Of a stretch of DNA of 6,861 nucleotides, positions 1 to 4,075 are shown in pieces. Location: contig CAUHFD010000159.1 in NCBI GenBank assembly GCA_959605275.1, positions 1 to 6,861 of the forward strand. Reading direction: 5' to 3'. Each line of letters opens with the position of its first letter. Position 1 is the first letter of the stretch. Origin of the DNA: an uncultured Eubacteriales bacterium (GTDB lineage Bacteria; Bacillota; Clostridia; Oscillospirales; Ruminococcaceae). The position numbers and the translations under genes are program-made. The notes under the pieces were generated by a model. It saw only the letters and a list, made by a program, of their open reading frames with translations. It was not told the DNA's origin and ran no database searches.

Positions 1-2156
1 CTCCATGCAAGACCGTTTGAAGTTCGTTGTTTACCATATGCCATGCATTCTGTGGTGGTGGCAGGTCCTTTGCTGTCTAAGACCGCGCTGATCCAATCAA
101 CAGAACAAATACCCAAAAAGTCAATACTTCCGGTAGAGCCGGTTAAGATGGAATAAGCAATATCGGCATGTTGATACTGGAAGCACCCTCGGATAAAGGA
201 AGCTAAGGTTTTGCCATATATAAATTCATCTTCAAGATGCGTCAAACAGGCTGATATAGATTCGTTTGCCAATTCATTCGGCAGCAATCCTACTGATAAA
301 GCCATTGCATTAGACATAAAACAAAAAGAGGTATCTTTGATGCTTTTTTGAAGATAATTATCTTTGTTCCAAAGATGAGATAGAATGCCGTTTTTCAGTT
401 GTTCGGCAACTGTCTGATAACGTCTTGCTTCTGTTTTATATCCTAAGGTTTCGGCAATAAACGCGCCGTCGGTAAAGGCATGGTATACAATGATATTCGT
501 ATAGGAAAATTTTCCGATATCATTTAAACAATGATCCCATATTCCTTTGGAAGTTTGGTATCTTTGGAAAAACAGTCCGTCATTTTCAATATACTGCCAT
601 AGATAATCAAGGCTTTTAGCCACAGTGTTCCAAAGTTTATTAGCCGTGTCACAGTCATTCGTAAAGAGCAAATAATCTGCCAGTGAAGGTACAAACCAAG
701 CAGAAAAAATATCTGATTCATAATAACCGTAATCTTCGTCGGCAGGGGAACAAGCATCTTCCGGATAACAAACAGCCCAAATATAACCGTTAGGAAGTTG
801 ATGCCTTGCCAGCATAAAAAGCGTTTCTTTCATATAGGTTTGATCTTGAAAAGCGTAATATGCATTTCGCCCTGCCCAATCCAAATCGCCGCTCCACGGC
901 AGTCTGTCTCTTTTAGCGCCGTCGGCTAAAAAGGGCTTTGAACGGGCAAATTCGTAATTTTCCAAACCGTCTTTAAAACAATCTTCCAAATATATTTCAG
1001 TGTTGTGATACACTTTGACTGAATAAGCAAATGCCCATTTTTCTACGGTTTGGCAAAATCCGATGGTTCCTTTCTGATATGTGGAATCAGAAAAAGAAAG
1101 TACGGAAATATCATTAATGTATACTGTGATATTGTTTTGCTCTGCAATGGTTTTAATACGGTAAATCATGTTGCAGAAAATAGGAATATGTAATATGGTA
1201 CGTGGCGTTTGCTCATAATTGACCCCATTTTTGCGAATAAATGTTTGAAGCGAACCGTCCGTGTTTAAGCGAAACAAATAGCCATTGTCCTGATTCGCTG
1301 CGCGTATCAGCCATCCGATTCCCGAGGCACAATCCGGATTGCAGGCGATCTCTCCCGAAAATTCGAAAGTATAATCTGTCCATTCGATTCCGTTTTTATA
1401 AATACCGGCATCATTTCCTTTGGTCAGCGCACGTAAGGCAAGACGTCCGTCAATCGCTTCCCAACTGTGAGAATTGTTGATAGAAGCAATCTGCACAGTA
1501 TAAGCGCTTGCATACCATAAACGATTTAGGCGCTCGTCATCTGACTCAAACAACCCGGCTGTTTCTGAGAGATCGGAAGTATAATAAATATAAAAATATT
1601 CTAATTCTACTTCACTGTCTTCGGTGTCTAACGTAATCATTACGAAGCGCTGCTGCCCTTGAATTAACGGATAAGAAAATATTCCGGTACGGCAAATGGT
1701 ATATAACTCATAGCGGTTTGGATTGGCAGGCAAGACCGGCAATTCTACGCCCAAATATTTACAGCTTCCGCGAATAAAGTCACCTTGTTCTCCATAAATA
1801 TCATCAACGATATAATCATACCAGTCGGAATAAGCGATGCGTAAAACAGGAATTCCTTTTTTAGAAGATACCCGAAAAACAGGATATCCTCCGGGAGAGG
1901 CTTCACCTAAGTCGATAATAAGGCGAGGCTTTGTGCCTCCGGCAGGATAGCTGAGACGAGTTGTCTCAGAGGATTCATTTAATATATTTTCCGGTTCAAA
2001 AACATTGTCGGTATAGCAATTGATTGCTTTTCCAAAGCAGTTTTTACAAGATGGCGTTATTACATAGGGGGAAAGCGCCATAAACAAATCAACACCTTTG
2101 ATAGGAATGTAATAAGTTCGAAGCAGATCTGTACTTTTGTAAACTAGAGTTATCAT
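1..2156 (-). CDS. GH78-like alpha-L-rhamnosidase family glycoside hydrolase, C-terminus cut by window edge
   Basis: The minus strand is open from ATG at 2156 to the window edge, giving 718 residues with no stop. There is no signal peptide, so the enzyme is probably cytoplasmic and would cleave terminal alpha-L-rhamnose from imported oligosaccharides or glycosides. Domains seen: an N-terminal beta-rich region (about 1-195); a linker GLFESDDERLNRLWYAS (about 200-216), typical of the lead into the GH78 catalytic domain; a concanavalin/LamG-like insert (about 250-384, starting near WTDYTFEFSGEI); then the (alpha/alpha)6 barrel. The signature DGAKRDRLPWSGD lies at 412-424. Asp417 sits where characterised GH78 enzymes have the general-acid Glu. 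GPATTTEC near the end places Glu703 where the general base is expected. In-frame TGA and TAA lie directly before the ATG, and no good ribosome-binding site is visible. Met26 (codon 2081-2079), preceded by AAAGGTG 11 bases upstream, is an alternative start. Family assignment is fairly sure; rhamnose specificity is inference, and related GH78-fold proteins can act on other sugars. Confidence 0.8.
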   Translation of the reverse strand, partial: MITLVYKSTDLLRTYYIPIKGVDLFMALSPYVITPSCKNCFGKAINCYTDNVFEPENILNESSETTRLSYPAGGTKPRLIIDLGEASPGGYPVFRVSSKKGIPVLRIAYSDWYDYIVDDIYGEQGDFIRGSCKYLGVELPVLPANPNRYELYTICRTGIFSYPLIQGQQRFVMITLDTEDSEVELEYFYIYYTSDLSETAGLFESDDERLNRLWYASAYTVQIASINNSHSWEAIDGRLALRALTKGNDAGIYKNGIEWTDYTFEFSGEIACNPDCASGIGWLIRAANQDNGYLFRLNTDGSLQTFIRKNGVNYEQTPRTILHIPIFCNMIYRIKTIAEQNNITVYINDISVLSFSDSTYQKGTIGFCQTVEKWAFAYSVKVYHNTEIYLEDCFKDGLENYEFARSKPFLADGAKRDRLPWSGDLDWAGRNAYYAFQDQTYMKETLFMLARHQLPNGYIWAVCYPEDACSPADEDYGYYESDIFSAWFVPSLADYLLFTNDCDTANKLWNTVAKSLDYLWQYIENDGLFFQRYQTSKGIWDHCLNDIGKFSYTNIIVYHAFTDGAFIAETLGYKTEARRYQTVAEQLKNGILSHLWNKDNYLQKSIKDTSFCFMSNAMALSVGLLPNELANESISACLTHLEDEFIYGKTLASFIRGCFQYQHADIAYSILTGSTGSIDFLGICSVDWISAVLDSKGPATTTECMAYGKQRTSNGLAW

Positions 2157-2272
2157 TTATCACATCGCGCAGAAAACTCTGATGCAACCAAAAAGACATC
2201 TCCGCTCACAAACGAAGACACTGTCGGGTTTCTAGATTAAACTGTCTAAACTTGTACTGTTTTTATAATTAC

Positions 2273-2284
2273 AATGATATCATT
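2273..2284. repeat. 12-base perfect palindrome AATGATATCATT, possible operator
   Basis: AATGATATCATT is a perfect palindrome in the divergent region, on the side of the minus-strand hydrolase gene. Its half AATGATAT recurs twice at 2376-2395 across the first plus-strand promoter. This is a plausible regulator half-site, but the motif is AT-rich and may recur by chance. Confidence 0.35.
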
Positions 2285-2368
2285 TAACCAGAAATAAGAA
2301 CACCACAAAAAGTAATAAATCGGGTGCAGAAAATAAGAAATTGGTAAAAATTAAAAAGGATGAGTTGA

Positions 2369-2398
2369 TTGACAAAATGATATTTCTAATGATATAAT
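2369..2398 (+). promoter_or_regulatory. Consensus sigma-A promoter (P1)
   Basis: The -35 TTGACA (2369-2374) and -10 TATAAT (2393-2398) both match consensus exactly, with an 18-base spacer. TG lies at 2390-2391, one base from the -10 box, close to an extended -10. Transcription would begin near 2405. It is the best promoter in the window and lies upstream of the 14-codon frame at 2481 and of the lipoprotein gene at 2666. Confidence 0.75.
2376..2395 (+). repeat. Direct repeat AATGATAT x2 spanning promoter spacer and -10
   Basis: AATGATAT occurs at 2376-2383 and again at 2388-2395, offset by 12 bases. The second copy overlaps the -10 box of P1, and the first lies in the spacer. The same octamer forms half of the palindrome at 2273-2284. 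A protein bound here would occlude RNA polymerase, so this may be an operator; that is inference from position only. Confidence 0.3.
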
Positions 2399-2467
2399 AA
2401 CCAAGTTGAATATAAAAGTACGATGTTTTTTGCGAAAATAAATGAATTTTTGAAATTATCATAAAAC

Positions 2468-2473
2468 AGGAGG
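2468..2473 (+). promoter_or_regulatory. Strong Shine-Dalgarno AGGAGG
   Basis: AGGAGG sits 7 bases before ATG 2481, the ideal sequence and spacing for a Firmicutes ribosome. It is stronger than the sites before either large plus-strand gene (GAGGG before 2666, AGGTGG before 4076). It is the main reason to consider the short frame that follows as translated. Confidence 0.7.
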
Positions 2474-2480
2474 AAGGTAA

Positions 2481-2525
2481 ATGGGATTATTGAAGATTTC
2501 AAAATATTACAATCTGCAACCCTGA
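2481..2525 (+). CDS. 14-residue small ORF, possible leader peptide or gene remnant
   Basis: ATG at 2481 to TGA at 2523-2525 encodes MGLLKISKYYNLQP. It follows the consensus promoter P1 by about 76 bases and the ideal ribosome-binding site by 7. I do not recognise the peptide. It lacks the run of a single amino acid or the hairpin array of a classical attenuation leader. Beyond the TGA the same frame stays open for 45 codons to TAA at 2661-2663, two bases before the lipoprotein start, so it could instead be the 5' relic of a disrupted gene. The continuation (rich in Trp, Cys, Tyr) does not look like a known protein. The translation signals are clear; function is unknown. Confidence 0.4.
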   Translation: MGLLKISKYYNLQP

Positions 2526-2540
2526 TATTATTTTCTGTGG

Positions 2541-2575
2541 TTGAGTTGCTTTAGTCAAACCCGTTATAATATAAT
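2541..2575 (+). promoter_or_regulatory. Second promoter (P2), two overlapping registers
   Basis: TTGAGT (2541-2546), an 18-base spacer and TATAAT (2565-2570) form one promoter. Shifted five bases, TTGCTT (2546-2551), 18 bases and TATAAT (2570-2575) form another. Starts would fall near 2577-2582, giving a leader of about 85-90 bases before the lipoprotein gene. This promoter would transcribe the solute-binding operon independently of P1 and the small ORF. Confidence 0.55.
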
Positions 2576-2612
2576 TAAACAAATAGCCCAAATGTTTTGG
2601 CATTGCGACGAT

Positions 2613-2626
2613 TTTTTGGTCAAAAA
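2613..2626. repeat. Inverted repeat TTTTTGGTCAAAAA
   Basis: Six-base arms TTTTTG and CAAAAA flank GT. The two-base gap is too short for an RNA hairpin, so if functional it would be a DNA operator. It lies just downstream of P2 and 39 bases before the lipoprotein start, where a bound repressor could block elongation. A smaller CCAAA/TTTGG pair lies at 2588-2600. Confidence 0.25.
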
Positions 2627-2665
2627 CATAGTACAAAATAATAAAACAGAATTGAGGGATTAATT

Positions 2666-4036
2666 ATGATGAGAAAGGTTTGTTCTGTTCTGGTGACCCT
2701 GAGCATGATGATGGCACTGCTAGTCAGCTGCGGAGGCGGCACTGGAGATGCATCATCAAATACAGCAAGCGGCAATACCAATAATACGGATATGTTTAGT
2801 GAGGTCATCAGAGATTTAGGCGGCAAAACCATTAAATTTGCAAGTTTTTGGGCTGATTGGACCGGCGGAGAGAGTGCTTCTGTTGAGCAGCAAGAGTGTG
2901 CAAAGGCTCTTGAAGCGATTCAAAAGGATTATAATTGCAAAATCGAGTTAATCACGCTCACTGATACCTACACGCAGGATATTAATACCGCTATTGCATC
3001 TGGAACCATATACGCAAATATTTTGGAAATGCAGGCCGAGCATTTGACTTTAGCAAGCGGCGGCAATTTGATGAATGTAAAGGAAATCAAAAACCTTGAA
3101 ATCGAAAAAAATAAATGGGATACCGATGCGGCACAGGCTACTTCGATTGGAAATAAGCAATATGGCGTTGGTTTCTTAATGCCTCAGCAGCAGTCTACCA
3201 ATCGTAATGTATTGGTGTTTAATAAAGAGTTGGTTAACCAATATAGCTTGGGTAATTTCTATGAAATGGTTCAAAAAGGCGAGTGGACCTTTGACAAGTT
3301 TACTTCTGTATGTCAGGATGTTGTAACCAAATCCAACGGCGCGGTGCAGGGAATGATTGATCAATACGGTCAAGGCAATCATTTCATTTTTGCAAATGCC
3401 ACCAGTCCTCTTGTGCTGAAAGACAATAAGTATCAGTTTAACGGGATGGACGAAAAAGTATTGCGTGCGCTGCAATTTTTACAGGATTACAATAAAAAAG
3501 GTTTGTATGATATCAAAGACTATGTTGGAAAAGATTACGGCTTAACGGAGTCTAATGTATTTATGTCGCGGAAAACCTTGTTTTTTAATACTGACTACTG
3601 GACTGTTCCGCAGATTTTTGCTTCGGGCATGCCGGATGATTACGGTATTTTGCCTTTCCCGAAGGGTCCGGATGCAGAAGATTATACTACCATCGTAACC
3701 AATTCACGTTATTTTAGCTTTATTAAAGGGGATCCGGATATTGAGGATGCAGCAACTATTATGGTGGCAATTGCCAATCGCTGTCATCTGACAAACGAGG
3801 AATGGATTCAAAAGCAGGCAGAAACTGCATTGCGCGACGATGAGTCCATTGAAATGCTGGAATTGATATTAAGCAGCCCGTCTGCGAATACTTCTGCAAA
3901 TTCGCCGTTGGGATTGGAATATATAGTGGCAACGAATGATGTCATATATGATATGTCTAAGACTCCGAAACAGGCTATGGAAGGGATATCAGAAGCTTGT
4001 CAGGCGAAAATTAATGAGTATTACGGTCAAAAATAA
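2666..4036 (+). CDS. Extracellular solute-binding lipoprotein of a carbohydrate ABC transporter
   Basis: This 456-residue protein is a family-1-type solute-binding protein that would deliver a sugar or oligosaccharide to ABC permeases. The N-terminus MMRK plus a hydrophobic stretch ends in the lipobox LVSC, so Cys22 should be lipidated and anchored to the outer face of the membrane. A Gly/Ser/Asn/Thr-rich tether follows (23-42). The mature fold starts near LGGKTIKFASF (51-61). Typical landmarks are NRNVLVFNKELV (179-190), GEWTFDKF (205-212) and the late motif YGILPFPKGP (326-335). Length is normal for the family. The start ATG is 7 bases after GAGGG; the next codon is also ATG (2669). P2, about 90 bases upstream, and possibly P1 drive it. 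The next gene follows after 39 bases with no terminator, so they are probably co-transcribed. The substrate cannot be read from sequence; the divergent rhamnosidase-like gene hints at a rhamnose-containing glycan. Confidence 0.88.
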   Translation: MMRKVCSVLVTLSMMMALLVSCGGGTGDASSNTASGNTNNTDMFSEVIRDLGGKTIKFASFWADWTGGESASVEQQECAKALEAIQKDYNCKIELITLTDTYTQDINTAIASGTIYANILEMQAEHLTLASGGNLMNVKEIKNLEIEKNKWDTDAAQATSIGNKQYGVGFLMPQQQSTNRNVLVFNKELVNQYSLGNFYEMVQKGEWTFDKFTSVCQDVVTKSNGAVQGMIDQYGQGNHFIFANATSPLVLKDNKYQFNGMDEKVLRALQFLQDYNKKGLYDIKDYVGKDYGLTESNVFMSRKTLFFNTDYWTVPQIFASGMPDDYGILPFPKGPDAEDYTTIVTNSRYFSFIKGDPDIEDAATIMVAIANRCHLTNEEWIQKQAETALRDDESIEMLELILSSPSANTSANSPLGLEYIVATNDVIYDMSKTPKQAMEGISEACQAKINEYYGQK

Positions 4037-4075
4037 GAGTTACGGTTAATGAGAACGAGAGGTACAGGTGGTAGA

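Larger units (their letters stand above)
2157..2665. other. Divergent intergenic regulatory region
   Basis: This 509-base AT-rich gap separates the minus-strand hydrolase from the plus-strand solute-binding operon. On the plus strand it holds a consensus promoter (2369-2398), a strong ribosome-binding site with a 14-codon frame (2468-2525), and a second promoter (2541-2575). It also contains AATGATAT-type repeats, a 12-base palindrome and a 14-base inverted repeat. I see no convincing promoter for the minus-strand gene, no tRNA and no recognisable riboswitch. Its 5' leader would lie within about 2157-2300. A 60-codon minus-strand frame at 2280-2462 is hydrophobic by AT bias and lacks a ribosome-binding site, so I do not call it a gene. 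Confidence 0.7.

Noticed and set aside
2070..2199. Short minus-strand frame starting MSFWLHQSFLRDV at 2199 and overlapping the hydrolase start
   Set aside because: The GGAG lies directly against the ATG with no spacing, the frame is one base out from the hydrolase, and it stops after about 37 codons. It could be a small upstream frame, but nothing else supports it.
2220..2261. Three copies of ACTGT (2220, 2241, 2256)
   Set aside because: The repeat is five bases with irregular spacing (21 and 15), too little to separate from chance.
2280..2462. 60-codon hydrophobic minus-strand frame
   Set aside because: It lies over the plus-strand promoter P1, has pyrimidines rather than a Shine-Dalgarno before its ATG, and its Ile/Leu/Phe content follows from AT-rich sequence.
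2523..2525. TGA read as Trp or selenocysteine
   Set aside because: Trp is encoded by TGG throughout the large genes, no in-frame TGA occurs in them, and no selenocysteine-insertion hairpin is apparent after this codon.
2620..2832. 70-codon minus-strand frame over the lipoprotein start
   Set aside because: It is antisense to the signal peptide of a well-supported gene and has no independent evidence.
4037..4075. Possible terminator between the two plus-strand genes
   Set aside because: The 39-base gap has no inverted repeat and no T run; it contains only ribosome-binding-like purine stretches.
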